Program-made: the position numbers and the translations under genes
The notes under the pieces: generated by a model
What the model was told of the DNA's origin: nothing
What the model saw: only the letters and a program-made list of their open reading frames with translations
Databases searched by the model: none
Assembly: GCF_009695865.1 (NCBI RefSeq)
Contig: NZ_VUNB01000002.1
Coordinates: 124,001 to 188,000, forward strand
From: Allobaileyella intestinalis
GTDB lineage: Bacteria > Bacillota > Clostridia > Peptostreptococcales > Anaerovoracaceae
Direction: 5' to 3'
DNA: 64,000 nt
In this document: positions 1-9,480 of the stretch, piece after piece
Layout of the letters: each line of letters begins with the position of its first letter
How positions within the stretch are numbered: position 1 is the first letter of the stretch

Positions 1-55
1 AAATAACAGCCTTTCTGGCCTGCAGACAGAATACACAAACAGATATACAGAATAA

Positions 56-844
56 ATGAACTCATATGAATACATAAACGGCCTGATCAGAAACAATTCT
101 CTTGCTCAGGCCTACATAATTGAAGGAAACGACAGTGAGGAAAGGGACAGGCTGGTTGATTACATGATCCAGGCCGCTCTCTGTGAAAATCCTCATGAGG
201 ACGGTTCGCCTTGCGGCAGCTGCGGATCCTGCATCAGGTTCCATGCAGGATTCCATGAGGATCTGATTTTCATGAACCAAAGCGGAAAGCAGCAGTACAA
301 GGTAGAGGACGCTCAGGACTTCATCAGCAGGATGTCCATGAGGGCCTACGGAAACAGAAAAACAGGCGTAATTAATAATGCAGACAGGCTCAGCGAGACT
401 GTGCAGAACAAGCTGCTCAAATACATAGAAGAGCCGGAAGAGGGAATACTGCTCATATTTTCCCTGAACAACAGCGGATCTCTGCTGCCGACTGTCATAT
501 CAAGATGTATATGCCTCAGAGCAGGAACATCAGGAGAAGAATCTTTCAGCCTGAACAGAGCAACTGAGGGGGAAAAGGACTTCTCAAATCTCATTAACAT
601 GATGACTGGGAACTGCAAGTTCTACGCTTTCAGAAAGGCCTTTGATAAGGAACTGGACGGAAGGGAAGAATGTCTTGATTTTCTAAGCAGTATGGAAAGC
701 TTTCTGGGAGAGGCCATGAAAAAAGGGGAAGATCCCCAGGTCCTTTCAAGAACCATTCTTCTCACAGAAAAATGCAGGAAAGACATTTTAGATGGAATGT
801 CTCACAAGGCGGGACTGAAGAAACTCTTCCTGGAACTTCACTGA
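56..844 (+). CDS. holB: DNA polymerase III delta' subunit (clamp loader)
   Basis: A 262-residue clamp-loader subunit, acting in the complex that loads the sliding clamp at replication forks. Visible: a zinc-binding cysteine cluster (C43, C53, C56, C59), the 'SRC' motif near residue 150, and the conserved stretch around 'KLLKYIEEPEEG'. The P-loop region (residues 20-30) is degenerate, as is usual for delta', which does not hydrolyse ATP. It is somewhat shorter than typical delta' proteins (about 300-330 residues). It lies directly upstream of ricT, the Firmicute order tmk-holB-ricT. The first 55 bases of the window are open in two frames and may hold the tail of the preceding gene, but the piece is too short to name. 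Confidence 0.88.
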   Translation: MNSYEYINGLIRNNSLAQAYIIEGNDSEERDRLVDYMIQAALCENPHEDGSPCGSCGSCIRFHAGFHEDLIFMNQSGKQQYKVEDAQDFISRMSMRAYGNRKTGVINNADRLSETVQNKLLKYIEEPEEGILLIFSLNNSGSLLPTVISRCICLRAGTSGEESFSLNRATEGEKDFSNLINMMTGNCKFYAFRKAFDKELDGREECLDFLSSMESFLGEAMKKGEDPQVLSRTILLTEKCRKDILDGMSHKAGLKKLFLELH

Positions 845-904
845 CAAGGAAGCCGGTTCTGCCGCAAGAAGAAAACAATTTTCCATTAGAAGGAGTTTAA
901 ATAT

Positions 905-2377
905 ATGAAAGAAATCGTTGGAGTGGGCTTTGTCCACGGGGGCAAAAGCTATTACTTCGATCCCCAGGGCGAGGAGTACAACCTGGGAGACATGGTCATT
1001 GTTGAGACTGCCCGTGGCATGGAGCTGGGGCATGTGATGATTGAAAACTGCCAGGTTGATGACAGCCGGATTGTCGCCCCTCTGAAACCTGTTCAGAGAA
1101 GGGCTACGGACGAAGACCTGGAGAGGTACAAGCAGAACTATGCCAAGAAGGGCGAGGCAATGAAGATCTGCCAGGAGAAAATCCAGAACAGAGGTCTGGA
1201 CATGAAACTGGTGGACGCAGAATACACAATTGACGGAAGCAAGGTGATTTTCTACTTCAGTTCTGAGAACAGAGTTGACTTCAGAGACCTGGTAAAAGAT
1301 CTGGCATCTCACTTCCGTATGCGGATTGAGCTGAGACAGATAGGTGTAAGAGACGAGGCCCGGATGCTGGGTGGAATCGGCATTTGCGGAAGACCCTTCT
1401 GCTGCAGCAAGTGGCTTTCGGATTTTCAGCCCGTTTCCATAAAGATGGCCAAGAATCAGAACCTTTCTCTCAATCCCTCAAAAATATCAGGATCCTGCGG
1501 AAGACTGATGTGCTGCCTGAACTTTGAGAATGATACTTATGTGGATCTTCGAAAAGGAATGCCATCAGAAGGTCAGAAGCTTAATACCCGGGACGGTCAG
1601 ATCAAGGTAATGAGCGTAGACCTTATCCGGGGCACAGTTGTGACCAGGGACATAATCAAGGACAAGGAAACGGGAGAAGAATCCCTTAGTACAGAGACCA
1701 GGACTTTTACAAAAGAAGAAATCAATGAGATGACAGGCCACGGTCACTGCAGTTGCTGCCGCGGTGAAGACAAGTTTGAGATGGCCTACCAGGATGGGAC
1801 AGTTTCCGGAACAGTGGATACCGGGGATTTCTCAGGTGACAGCTGGACTGCAGATCCAGAGAATATAAATCAGAAGGAAATGCCGGCGGAGGCCGCTGGG
1901 AATGACGGAATAAAGTCAGAAACCAGTGGAATCAGCGCCGGATTAAGACCACACAGGGATGCCGAAAACCAAACTGGAGACAGTGATCTTAGCCAGGAAC
2001 TGGAATATCACCAGAATCCGGAGAAGGAACACATACACAGAGGAACCAACCCGGGAAAGGGCCGCAGGAAAAAAGCCGGCAAAAACAAAAGAATGGCCAG
2101 AAACTCCGGCGGAGATTCCAACAGGAAACCGAAGAACAAAGAGGACAGCAACCAGGACAACAAGAATCAGCCTGGGAAAAACTCCGGCAGGAGGAACAAG
2201 ACCGGCAAGTCTGAGGACAAAAACGGCAGTCAGACCTTCTCCAAAGACGATGTGAAAAGCAGGAGGAGAAGGTCAGGAAAAGGCCGGATCAGCAGGCCGG
2301 GGAAAAAAGAAAACCGGGAGAAGAACCATGGTCATGAAGGAAAAGCAGATAGACCAGAAAACGGGCAGCAGAAATGA
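905..2377 (+). CDS. ricT: PSP1-domain protein RicT/YaaT with long basic tail
   Basis: RicT is part of the RicA-F-T complex, which in Bacillus influences RNA processing by RNase Y and developmental decisions. The PSP1 core fills residues 1-280 and has the family cysteines (C161, C166/C167, C198, C203/C204) linked to Fe-S binding in the complex. Beyond residue 290 a low-complexity tail of about 200 residues, rich in K, R, N, G and E, makes it 490 residues against about 275 in B. subtilis. The tail looks disordered and could bind nucleic acid (inference). AAGGAG precedes the ATG. The stop overlaps the next start (ATGA), so translation with trmN6 is probably coupled. Confidence 0.9.
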   Translation: MKEIVGVGFVHGGKSYYFDPQGEEYNLGDMVIVETARGMELGHVMIENCQVDDSRIVAPLKPVQRRATDEDLERYKQNYAKKGEAMKICQEKIQNRGLDMKLVDAEYTIDGSKVIFYFSSENRVDFRDLVKDLASHFRMRIELRQIGVRDEARMLGGIGICGRPFCCSKWLSDFQPVSIKMAKNQNLSLNPSKISGSCGRLMCCLNFENDTYVDLRKGMPSEGQKLNTRDGQIKVMSVDLIRGTVVTRDIIKDKETGEESLSTETRTFTKEEINEMTGHGHCSCCRGEDKFEMAYQDGTVSGTVDTGDFSGDSWTADPENINQKEMPAEAAGNDGIKSETSGISAGLRPHRDAENQTGDSDLSQELEYHQNPEKEHIHRGTNPGKGRRKKAGKNKRMARNSGGDSNRKPKNKEDSNQDNKNQPGKNSGRRNKTGKSEDKNGSQTFSKDDVKSRRRRSGKGRISRPGKKENREKNHGHEGKADRPENGQQK

Positions 2378-3129
2378 CAGAGCTTAAACCGGGAGAGAGA
2401 CTGGACGATACAGGCTTTGGGGGGCTCAAGGTAATACAGGGAGGCGGCTTCAGTTACGGAGTGGACAGTGTCCTCCTTTCAGCCTGGACATCAGGACAGC
2501 TTGGGGCCAGACCTGTCCGCGGCAGCCGCGTGAAGATTATGGACCTGGGCACAGGAAACGGTGTAATACCCCTTATCTTGAGTCATAAGATTCCCGGATC
2601 AGATATTTCAGGGATAGAGCTGAGGACTGAAGCCTGGGACATGGCCCGGAGAACGGCGGCCATCAACGGCCTTGAGGACAGGCTCAGCTTTATAAATGAA
2701 GATGTGAATAACATAAGAATTGTGAAACCTGAGCTGGAAGGCAGCTTTAATGCAGTTGTTTCAAATCCCCCGTATTTCAAGGCCGGCTCGGGAATTCCAT
2801 CTGCTGATTCCGGCAGGCTGAAGGCCCGCTACGAAACAAGTGCAGACCTGGGAGACTTCTTGCGGTGCGCCGCATACCTGCTGAAACCTGGAGGCTCTTT
2901 TTACATGGTACACAGACCCTTTCGGCTGGCAGATATTATATGGGAGATGCGAAATTGCCGCATAGAACCTAAGGCTATTCGACCGGTGGTTCCAAGAAAA
3001 GGAAAGCGTCCCAATATCCTTCTGGTTCACGGGGTCAAAGGAGCTGGTCCGGAGATGGAGATTCTCCCGGAACTTGCAGTCCACAGTTCCAAGGGGTACA
3101 CTGAAGAGCTGCTGGAAATTTACAGGTAG
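2374..3129 (+). CDS. trmN6: tRNA1(Val) adenine-N6-methyltransferase family (YabB/TrmN6)
   Basis: A 251-residue class I SAM-dependent methyltransferase. The SAM-binding loop DLGTGNG is at residues 57-63, and NPPYF at 131-135 is the signature of N6-adenine methyltransferases. The N-terminal 'GFSYGVDSVLLSAW' block is typical of TrmN6/YfiC-YabB proteins, which modify A37 of tRNA-Val in E. coli. The start overlaps the ricT stop by ATGA, as in the Bacillus yaaT-yabB neighbourhood. The substrate is inferred from the family; other small-molecule or tRNA targets are possible. Confidence 0.85.
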   Translation: MTELKPGERLDDTGFGGLKVIQGGGFSYGVDSVLLSAWTSGQLGARPVRGSRVKIMDLGTGNGVIPLILSHKIPGSDISGIELRTEAWDMARRTAAINGLEDRLSFINEDVNNIRIVKPELEGSFNAVVSNPPYFKAGSGIPSADSGRLKARYETSADLGDFLRCAAYLLKPGGSFYMVHRPFRLADIIWEMRNCRIEPKAIRPVVPRKGKRPNILLVHGVKGAGPEMEILPELAVHSSKGYTEELLEIYR

Positions 3130-3191
3130 TATGTTAGATGATATAATCTGATTGCCCTGCAGGGACGGCAGGGAAGAATAAGGAGAATGAC

Positions 3192-3593
3192 ATGACTGTA
3201 ACCGTTGATATCAGACAGCTAATAATTATGTTACTGCTGGTGGCTCTTATCGTTCTGGTGATCTACCTGGTGGTGCTGACAGCTAAGGCTATTCAGACTC
3301 TCAAGAAGACTAACCAGGTTCTTGACGATGCAAAGCGAATCTCAACAGTGGCTGCAGAGAAGACAGAGGCCATGGGTGCTGCTGCAGACGAAGCAGAGGA
3401 TGCACTTAAGAGCATTGCAGATGCAGTCAGGGCAAACTCGTCCCTTATGGATAAGGCGAGCAACATCGGAATGGGCATCAGCTCTCTGGTTGACATTTTC
3501 TCTTCTCTCAGGACAGATAAGGAGAAGGAGTATGCTGAGAGAGCAAGAAGCCGCAGGAACAGGAAGATAATTAAGAAAACGGGCAGCAAGTAG
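3192..3593 (+). CDS. Small membrane-anchored coiled-coil protein (DUF948-like)
   Basis: A 133-residue protein of unknown function. Residues 8-30 form one strongly hydrophobic membrane segment. An alanine- and glutamate-rich helical region (about 35-90) with coiled-coil character follows, then a very basic C-terminus (RARSRRNRKIIKK). The layout resembles DUF948/YtxG-type proteins of Firmicutes, but I cannot prove membership. The start is supported by AAGGAG about 9 bases upstream. It lies between trmN6 and murA in the same direction. Confidence 0.65.
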   Translation: MTVTVDIRQLIIMLLLVALIVLVIYLVVLTAKAIQTLKKTNQVLDDAKRISTVAAEKTEAMGAAADEAEDALKSIADAVRANSSLMDKASNIGMGISSLVDIFSSLRTDKEKEYAERARSRRNRKIIKKTGSK

Positions 3594-3700
3594 CTGCCGG
3601 CTGCCAGGAGCCGTTAATTCAGACCTGTAAATACCATGGAAGGCTGAGCGGACAAGGCAGAAGGGATAATCAAACTCAGACTAAAGGACCGGAGAATCAA

Positions 3701-4972
3701 ATGGCGAAATTAATAGTTAATAACAGCGGACCTCTCCACGGGGAGGTTCTCATCAGTGGTGCAAAAAATGCAGTGCTTCCCCTTATGGCGGCCACTCTTC
3801 TTACAGATGAGGTCTGCATCATAGACGGTGTTCCAGATCTTGCCGACGTAAAGGTGATGAAGGGGATGCTGGAGAATTTTGGTGCAACCGTTAAGGATGA
3901 CGGCCACGGGCTTCTGGAGATCCAGGCATCTGAAATAAAGACCGTTCAGGGAGACAGGGATCTTGTTACAGAGATGAGAGCCAGCACTGTTGCTATGGGA
4001 CCTCTTCTGGCAAGATGCGGCAAAGTTATTATGCCTCTTCCGGGAGGCTGTGCCATAGGAAAGAGACCTATCGACCTGCACCTCAAGGGATTTAAAGCTC
4101 TGGGAGCAGATGTTGTGGAAGACTACGGCAACGAACAGGTTATAATTACTGCCGGAGACGAGGGGCTCATCGGAGATGCTATATACCTGGACTTCCCAAG
4201 TGTAGGAGCTACGGAGAATATTCTCATGGCATCTACCATGGCTGCTGGAACCACAATTATCGAGAATGCTGCCAAAGAGCCTGAGATTGTAGACCTGGCA
4301 AACCAGCTGAACAAGATGGGAGCAAAGATCAAGGGAGCAGGAACAGATACTATCAGAGTTACAGGTGTTAAGAAGATGGGCGGATCCATTCACTCTGTAA
4401 TTCCGGACAGAATCGAGACTGGCACATTCATGCTGGCAGCAGCAATTACCAGAGGAGATGTTCTCGTAAAAAATGCGCTCCCTGGCCATGTGCGTCCTAT
4501 TATAGCCAAGCTTAAGGAGTGCGGCGTAGAGGTTGATGTGGTGGATGACGGTATTTATGTAAATGCCAGAGATAAGGAGCTGATTGCTACAAACATCAAG
4601 ACTCTTCCTTATCCGGGATTCCCTACGGATATTCAGTCTCCGTTTATGGCTTTCCTCACAACAGTCAAAGGAAGCAGCGAGGTTAAGGAGACCGTTTTTG
4701 AGAATCGTTTTATGCACGTTAACGAGCTGAACAGAATGGGAGCAGACATTAGCGTGGAGAACAGAGTGGCTTACATTCCCGGAGGGAAGAAGCTTCACGG
4801 AGCAACTGTGAGAGCCACAGACCTGAGAGCCGGAGCGGCTATGATTATTGCCGGACTGGCCGCAGAGGGCAAAACAGAAGTAAGCGATATTTACCATATT
4901 GAAAGAGGGTACGAGAAGTTTGTGGAGAAATTCGCAGGACTTGGAGCTACTCTTACAAGAGTTGAAGACTAA
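3701..4972 (+). CDS. murA: UDP-N-acetylglucosamine 1-carboxyvinyltransferase MurA
   Basis: Catalyses the first committed step of peptidoglycan synthesis in the cytoplasm: enolpyruvyl transfer from PEP to UDP-GlcNAc. The 423-residue length is normal. K22 in 'AKNAVLP' and C117 in 'PGGCAIGKRP' match the catalytic lysine and the fosfomycin-target cysteine. The conserved 'FPTDIQ' block is also present. A GGAG site precedes the start. Clostridia often carry two murA paralogues; only one is visible here. Confidence 0.96.
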   Translation: MAKLIVNNSGPLHGEVLISGAKNAVLPLMAATLLTDEVCIIDGVPDLADVKVMKGMLENFGATVKDDGHGLLEIQASEIKTVQGDRDLVTEMRASTVAMGPLLARCGKVIMPLPGGCAIGKRPIDLHLKGFKALGADVVEDYGNEQVIITAGDEGLIGDAIYLDFPSVGATENILMASTMAAGTTIIENAAKEPEIVDLANQLNKMGAKIKGAGTDTIRVTGVKKMGGSIHSVIPDRIETGTFMLAAAITRGDVLVKNALPGHVRPIIAKLKECGVEVDVVDDGIYVNARDKELIATNIKTLPYPGFPTDIQSPFMAFLTTVKGSSEVKETVFENRFMHVNELNRMGADISVENRVAYIPGGKKLHGATVRATDLRAGAAMIIAGLAAEGKTEVSDIYHIERGYEKFVEKFAGLGATLTRVED

Positions 4973-4984
4973 TATTGAACAGAT

Positions 4985-5018
4985 GCTGCCGGAGAGATCT
5001 TCGGCGGCTTATTTCGTT
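4985..5018 (+). terminator. Possible intrinsic terminator after murA
   Basis: The arms GCTGCCG (4985-4991) and CGGCGGC (5002-5008) can pair with one wobble, and a T-rich but interrupted run follows. It sits between murA and fbp. The imperfect stem and broken U-tract make it weak. Confidence 0.4.
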
Positions 5019-5054
5019 TTCTGAAGATCAAAGACATACATACAGGAGTAACAA

Positions 5055-7034
5055 ATGGCAGATTACAAGTACTTGCAGATGCTGGCTCAGAAATTCCCAA
5101 ATCACAGATATGTTAATTCGGAACTCATAAACCTGAGGGCCATCCTGGCGTTGCCAAAGGGCACGGAATATTTTCTCAGCGACCTTCACGGAGAATACGA
5201 TGCCTTCCAGTATATCGTAAGAAGCGCCTCAGGAACTATCCGCATGAAGATAGACGAGGCCTTCGGAAATACTCTCAGCGAGAAAGAAAGAGACAACCTG
5301 GCAGCCCTGATTTATGACCCGGACAACGAGATAATCAGAAGAAGAAAGACCGAACACGATTTCAACCAGTGGTGCGCTTCCGCAATTTACAGACTGATCA
5401 TCATCTGCAGGATGGTGTCCAGCAAGTACACTCGTTCAAAGGTTGCAAAACTTCTTCCGGAAAATTCCGGATACGCTATGCAGGAGCTTCTTTTTGCCGA
5501 TGATGACGAGAACAGAAGCAGCTACTATGCGGAGATCATCAACTCCATTATCGAGTACAGAGCAGCTGCCACCTTCATCAAGGAGCTGGCAGGAACCATC
5601 AGCAACCTGGCAGTGGATCAGCTTCACATAATCGGAGATATTTTTGACAGAGGCCCTAAGCCTCATAAAATTCTGGACTTCCTTATGTCCAGAAGAGATG
5701 TGGACATTCAGTGGGGTAACCACGACATCGTGTGGATGGGTGCAGCCTGCGGAAACAGGGCCTGCATTGCCAATATCATAAGGATGAACGTCAGCTATAA
5801 CAACTTCGACATGCTGGAGTATGGTTACGGCATTAATCTGAGACCTCTGGCTACCTTCGCCCAGCAGATTTACGGCGATGACCAGTGCGCCGCTTTTGCT
5901 CCTCACATTCTGGACAAAAACAGATTCGACCCGATCCCGGAGATTCTTGCCGCAAGGATGCACAAGATGATAGCTGTGATTCAGTTCAAGATTGAAGGCC
6001 AGCTGATCATGGATCATCCTGAATACGGTCTGGAGCACAGGTTGCTGCTGGACAAAATCGACAGGGAGAGAGGGATAGTTACGGCCTATGGCAAAGAGTA
6101 CCAGATGAAGGATGTGAACTTGCCTACAGTTGACCCGGCAGATCCTTATAAGCTTACACCAGAAGAGGAAGAAGTAATGGTGGCCCTGGAGGGATCCATT
6201 ATCAATTCGGATAAGCTTCAGGAGCACATCCGCTACATCTACAGCCACGGCGCTCTCTACAAGAAGTGGAACGGAAATCTTCTTTTCCACGGATGCATTC
6301 CAATGGACGAGAACGGAGAATTCCTGGATGTGACCATCAACGGCGAAACACATAAGGGAGCTGACCTGATGGAATATCTGGATGAAGAGATCAGAAACGC
6401 ATACTTCAATCCGCCTATCGGACACACCAGTGCAGAGGCAGCAGACCTGATGTGGTATCTGTGGCTGGGACCTGATTCTCCTCTTTTCGGAAAAGATAAG
6501 ATGACAACTTTTGAGAGAGTTTTCACTGATTCAAAAGAAGCAAAGAAGGAGCATACAGTTCCGTACTACAGGCTCATAAACGATCCCGCTATCTGCGACA
6601 AGATCATCAGGAGCTTCGGCCTGGACCCTGCTACAGGAAAGGTTCTGAACGGCCACGTTCCGGTTAAGATCAAGGACGGAGAAAGCCCGATAAAGGGAGG
6701 GGGCAAGCTTTTCGTAATCGACGGAGGAATATCGAAGGCTTACCAGAAAACCACGGGAATCGCCGGATACACATTTATCTTCAATTCCAGGTTCATGGCC
6801 CTTTCCGAGCACAAACCTTACGAGCCTATTAGAAAAGACGGAAGCCAGCGCTTCCACGATCCTAAGATGCAGATAGTCCAGACCTTCCCGGAGAGAATGC
6901 AGATCGTTGACACAGATATTGGTGCCCAGCTTCTCAGACAGGTAGACGACCTGGAACAGCTGAGAGATGAGTACAAGAAAGGCACCATCAAAGAAATCTA
7001 CAAGGATCCTGTACAGCGTCACGGTTGGAAATAG
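5055..7034 (+). CDS. fbp: Fructose-1,6-bisphosphatase, class III
   Basis: A gluconeogenic phosphatase converting fructose-1,6-bisphosphate to fructose-6-phosphate. The 659-residue length matches Firmicute class III enzymes (about 640-670). Metallophosphoesterase motifs are visible: 'SDLHGEYDAF' near residue 42, 'DIFDRGPKPHKI' near 195 and 'GNHDIVWMGA' near 220. The start follows AGGAGTAAC. The enzyme suggests growth on amino or organic acids as well as sugars. Confidence 0.96.
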   Translation: MADYKYLQMLAQKFPNHRYVNSELINLRAILALPKGTEYFLSDLHGEYDAFQYIVRSASGTIRMKIDEAFGNTLSEKERDNLAALIYDPDNEIIRRRKTEHDFNQWCASAIYRLIIICRMVSSKYTRSKVAKLLPENSGYAMQELLFADDDENRSSYYAEIINSIIEYRAAATFIKELAGTISNLAVDQLHIIGDIFDRGPKPHKILDFLMSRRDVDIQWGNHDIVWMGAACGNRACIANIIRMNVSYNNFDMLEYGYGINLRPLATFAQQIYGDDQCAAFAPHILDKNRFDPIPEILAARMHKMIAVIQFKIEGQLIMDHPEYGLEHRLLLDKIDRERGIVTAYGKEYQMKDVNLPTVDPADPYKLTPEEEEVMVALEGSIINSDKLQEHIRYIYSHGALYKKWNGNLLFHGCIPMDENGEFLDVTINGETHKGADLMEYLDEEIRNAYFNPPIGHTSAEAADLMWYLWLGPDSPLFGKDKMTTFERVFTDSKEAKKEHTVPYYRLINDPAICDKIIRSFGLDPATGKVLNGHVPVKIKDGESPIKGGGKLFVIDGGISKAYQKTTGIAGYTFIFNSRFMALSEHKPYEPIRKDGSQRFHDPKMQIVQTFPERMQIVDTDIGAQLLRQVDDLEQLRDEYKKGTIKEIYKDPVQRHGWK

Positions 7035-7057
7035 AAACAGAAAGAATCGAGGAAAAA

Positions 7058-7861
7058 ATGGCAACAGCCTGTATTACCGGTGCCAGCTCAGGTATCGGCC
7101 GGGCTCTGGCAGAACAGCTGGCGGCCCGGGGCTGGTCGCTGATTCTGGTGGCCAGAAACCAGGAAAAACTAAATGAAATTGCAGAGAAGCTATCTTCGGA
7201 GAACAGCATTTCTTCCCCGGAGGTTTTTCCCTGCGACCTGAGCCGAAAAGATGAATGCCTCCGGCTTTGCAGCCACCTGGAAACTGTAGATGATCTGGGC
7301 CTTCTGGTGAACAACGCAGGTTTCGGTTCTGTAGGTTCCTTTGAAGAGCTGGATCTGGACCGGGAGCTGTCAATGATCGACCTTAATGTGGCAGCAGTTC
7401 AGATCCTCTGCCGCAGGATGATTCCGTACATGGAGTCTCTAGGGGAAAAAACAGGACGGATTGGCGGAGTAGGCGGCGGCCAGATTCTCAATGTGGCTTC
7501 CGTGGCCGGGCTGATGTACGGCGGACCCTATATGGCTACTTACTATGCCACCAAAGCCTATGTCGCCAGCCTGACATCTTCAATTTACAGAGAACTGAAA
7601 GAAAAAAACAGTACAGTACGCATAAGTGCCCTTTGCCCGGGGCCTGTTGATACAAATTTCAACAAAACCGCAGGGGTCAGATTTGCCCTGCCTGGAATAG
7701 ATCCGGATTATTGTGCCCGGTATGCATTGAATAAGCTTGCTTCAGGTAAGCTTATTATCATTCCCGGGGCAGTAAGATTTGGGCTCCCTTTCTACAGGCT
7801 TCTTCCCAGAAAGCTGCAGATGGTTTTTACCGGAAAAGGACAGAAGAAAAAACTTGGGTGA
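7058..7861 (+). CDS. Short-chain dehydrogenase/reductase
   Basis: A 267-residue NAD(P)-dependent SDR of the classical type. The cofactor motif TGASSGIG is at residues 7-14, NNAGFG follows in the middle, the catalytic serine is in 'NVASVAG', and the YxxxK pair is in 'YYATK'. An upstream in-frame ATG at 7025 overlaps the end of fbp and has no ribosome site; the ATG at 7058 follows 'gaggaaaaa' and starts the conserved beta strand, so I chose it. The gene is likely co-transcribed with fbp. The C-terminus is basic (GKGQKKKLG). The substrate is unknown; the family includes DltE/YqjQ-like proteins. Confidence 0.9.
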   Translation: MATACITGASSGIGRALAEQLAARGWSLILVARNQEKLNEIAEKLSSENSISSPEVFPCDLSRKDECLRLCSHLETVDDLGLLVNNAGFGSVGSFEELDLDRELSMIDLNVAAVQILCRRMIPYMESLGEKTGRIGGVGGGQILNVASVAGLMYGGPYMATYYATKAYVASLTSSIYRELKEKNSTVRISALCPGPVDTNFNKTAGVRFALPGIDPDYCARYALNKLASGKLIIIPGAVRFGLPFYRLLPRKLQMVFTGKGQKKKLG

Positions 7862-7919
7862 TCAGAACCTGTGCCTTTCGGGCACCTGCTGATTCCCGGA
7901 TATTGCGAACAATAAATAA

Positions 7920-7961
7920 CCCTGAAGTGTCGGACAGCCGGAAACACTTCAGGGATTTTTT
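7920..7961 (+). terminator. Intrinsic terminator after the SDR gene
   Basis: Eleven-base arms CCCTGAAGTGT (7920-7930) and ACACTTCAGGG (7944-7954) pair perfectly and are followed by ATTTTTT. This ends the fbp-SDR unit. The next 190 bases, up to the end of the convergent dehydrogenase gene, show nothing else convincing. Confidence 0.85.
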
Positions 7962-8153
7962 CCAAATAATGCGCGCTTTGCATAATCTGAAAATGTGTGT
8001 TGCTTTAGTTGTATTAGTTCATAGTTTTGGTTGTATGATTGGAGGTAAGCAGATCATGCGGTTCAGGCTGCAAGTCTGCTTGAATTGCATCAATTAATAT
8101 TATATGGAGACCTGTTCCGGCTCAGGTTTCTGGTGAAGTTATGGAGTGGGCTC

Positions 8154-9116
8154 CTAGTTCTGTTTTACCGGGAACATGGAATCTGCCTTTGCCATGTTTT
8201 CCCTGATTGCAGCGATGCTGTCATCGAACTTCTTCTGCTCCTCAGGGGTCAGGTGAAGATCCAGAACTTCCTCTGCTCCGTCCTTTCCGATTACGCATGG
8301 AACTCCGGCGAAAACTCCTTCAACTCCGTACTCTCCGTGAAGCTCCCGGCTGGCCGGCATGATCATTTTCGAATCATTAAACACTGCCTCAGCCATCCGT
8401 GCTGCTGTTGAAGCGATTGCGTATTCAGTACAGTGCTTTCCGGCGAAGGTCTTCCAGCCACCCATGCGGGCTCTCTTCTCAAGCTCTTCCGGCTCAAAAT
8501 CGAATCTCGGATCAGACTTGTCAAGCTGTGAGAAAGGCTTGCCGCTAATATAGACGCAGGACCACGGGCAGAACATGGAATTGCCGTGTTCGCCCAGCAT
8601 GAACGCGATGATGGACTTGTGGTCCAGGCCAGTCTGCTCAGCCAACTGAGACTTAAGACGAGCTGTATCCAGACCCGTTCCGGTTCCGAAAACATGGCCT
8701 TCAGGAAGTCCCAGGCCAAGGGCAATTTCTCTCGTCACAACATCACAAGGGTTGCTGATATTAATAAGCCTTCCATTGAAGCCGGCTTTTCTCAATCTGT
8801 CCACCCAAGTGTGAACGGCATTGATGGTGAACTCGGTTTCGAGGCCTCTGTCCACCGAACCAATGAGAAGGTCGACCTTTCCGGCTGCATTTACGACAAT
8901 GTCACAGTCCGCAAGGTCCTCATAGGTGCCGGCAGATACCCTTACTCTCTTTGGCAGAAGAGAAATGGTGTCGAAAATATCCTGAGCTTCGCTTTCTGCC
9001 TTCTGCTGGTTAATATCGGTAACAACCAGTTCATCGCAAACACCGTATGCGGCCATGGCAAACATTACGTGGGCACCAACATGTCCGGTACCTATTACTC
9101 CAACTTTTCTAGTCAT
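8154..9116 (-). CDS. L-lactate / L-2-hydroxyisocaproate dehydrogenase family
   Basis: A 320-residue NAD-dependent L-2-hydroxyacid dehydrogenase of the LDH/MDH superfamily. It has GTGHVG at residues 9-14, 'NISNPCDVV', 'GTGTGLDTARL' and the active-site histidine in 'GEHGNS'. The 'GTGT.LDTAR' and 'GEHGNS' forms recall L-2-hydroxyisocaproate dehydrogenases more than classical LDH ('GEHGDS'), so the substrate may be a branched 2-oxoacid from amino acid fermentation (inference). The open frame extends upstream to 9266, but the ATG at 9116 has AGAGAGG nine bases away and starts the Rossmann fold. Confidence 0.88.
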   Translation of the reverse strand: MTRKVGVIGTGHVGAHVMFAMAAYGVCDELVVTDINQQKAESEAQDIFDTISLLPKRVRVSAGTYEDLADCDIVVNAAGKVDLLIGSVDRGLETEFTINAVHTWVDRLRKAGFNGRLINISNPCDVVTREIALGLGLPEGHVFGTGTGLDTARLKSQLAEQTGLDHKSIIAFMLGEHGNSMFCPWSCVYISGKPFSQLDKSDPRFDFEPEELEKRARMGGWKTFAGKHCTEYAIASTAARMAEAVFNDSKMIMPASRELHGEYGVEGVFAGVPCVIGKDGAEEVLDLHLTPEEQKKFDDSIAAIRENMAKADSMFPVKQN

Positions 9117-9278
9117 TTCTCTCATCCTCTCTAGTCCATTGCTGCTTAATTCCGTACTCTGATCTGTCCGGTAGGAAAAATTGAACTTCTCTGCCTGACA
9201 ATGGAGTGCCAGAGTGTCACTGCCATCTTTGAATATTTTGTGCAAACAAACATGAAATATCTCCAACGGCTGTGTATT

Positions 9279-9306
9279 ATTATAAACGAGGCAATGGTGA
9301 TGTCAA
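9279..9306 (-). promoter_or_regulatory. Sigma-A type promoter for the dehydrogenase
   Basis: On the minus strand, TTGACA (9306-9301) and TATAAT (9284-9279) are separated by 16 bases. Transcription would start near 9272, giving a leader of about 155 bases before the gene. Confidence 0.7.
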
Positions 9307-9407
9307 TGAAGAATTGTAGGAAAATAACAAATATCTTGTATTAATTTGTGTACTATACCAATAATCCTGGCTAAGCTGGATATGTCCTGAAAAATTGAAA
9401 ATTAATA

Positions 9408-9436
9408 TTGACATTATCGCTAGGAAAATGTATCCT
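9408..9436 (+). promoter_or_regulatory. Promoter of the tmRNA gene
   Basis: TTGACA (9408-9413), a 17-base spacer, then TATCCT (9431-9436). This puts the start near 9443, about 38 bases before mature tmRNA and consistent with a short processed leader. Confidence 0.75.
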
Positions 9437-9480
9437 GTAAGACCAAAGCAGAACAGCTTTTGGTACAAAGTTCAATATGT

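Noticed and set aside
3710-6425. Very long open frames on the minus strand opposite murA (395 codons) and fbp (329 codons)
   Set aside because: Their translations are low-quality mirror frames of well-conserved genes, with no recognisable motif or ribosome site; the codon pattern of the sense genes keeps the antisense frame open.
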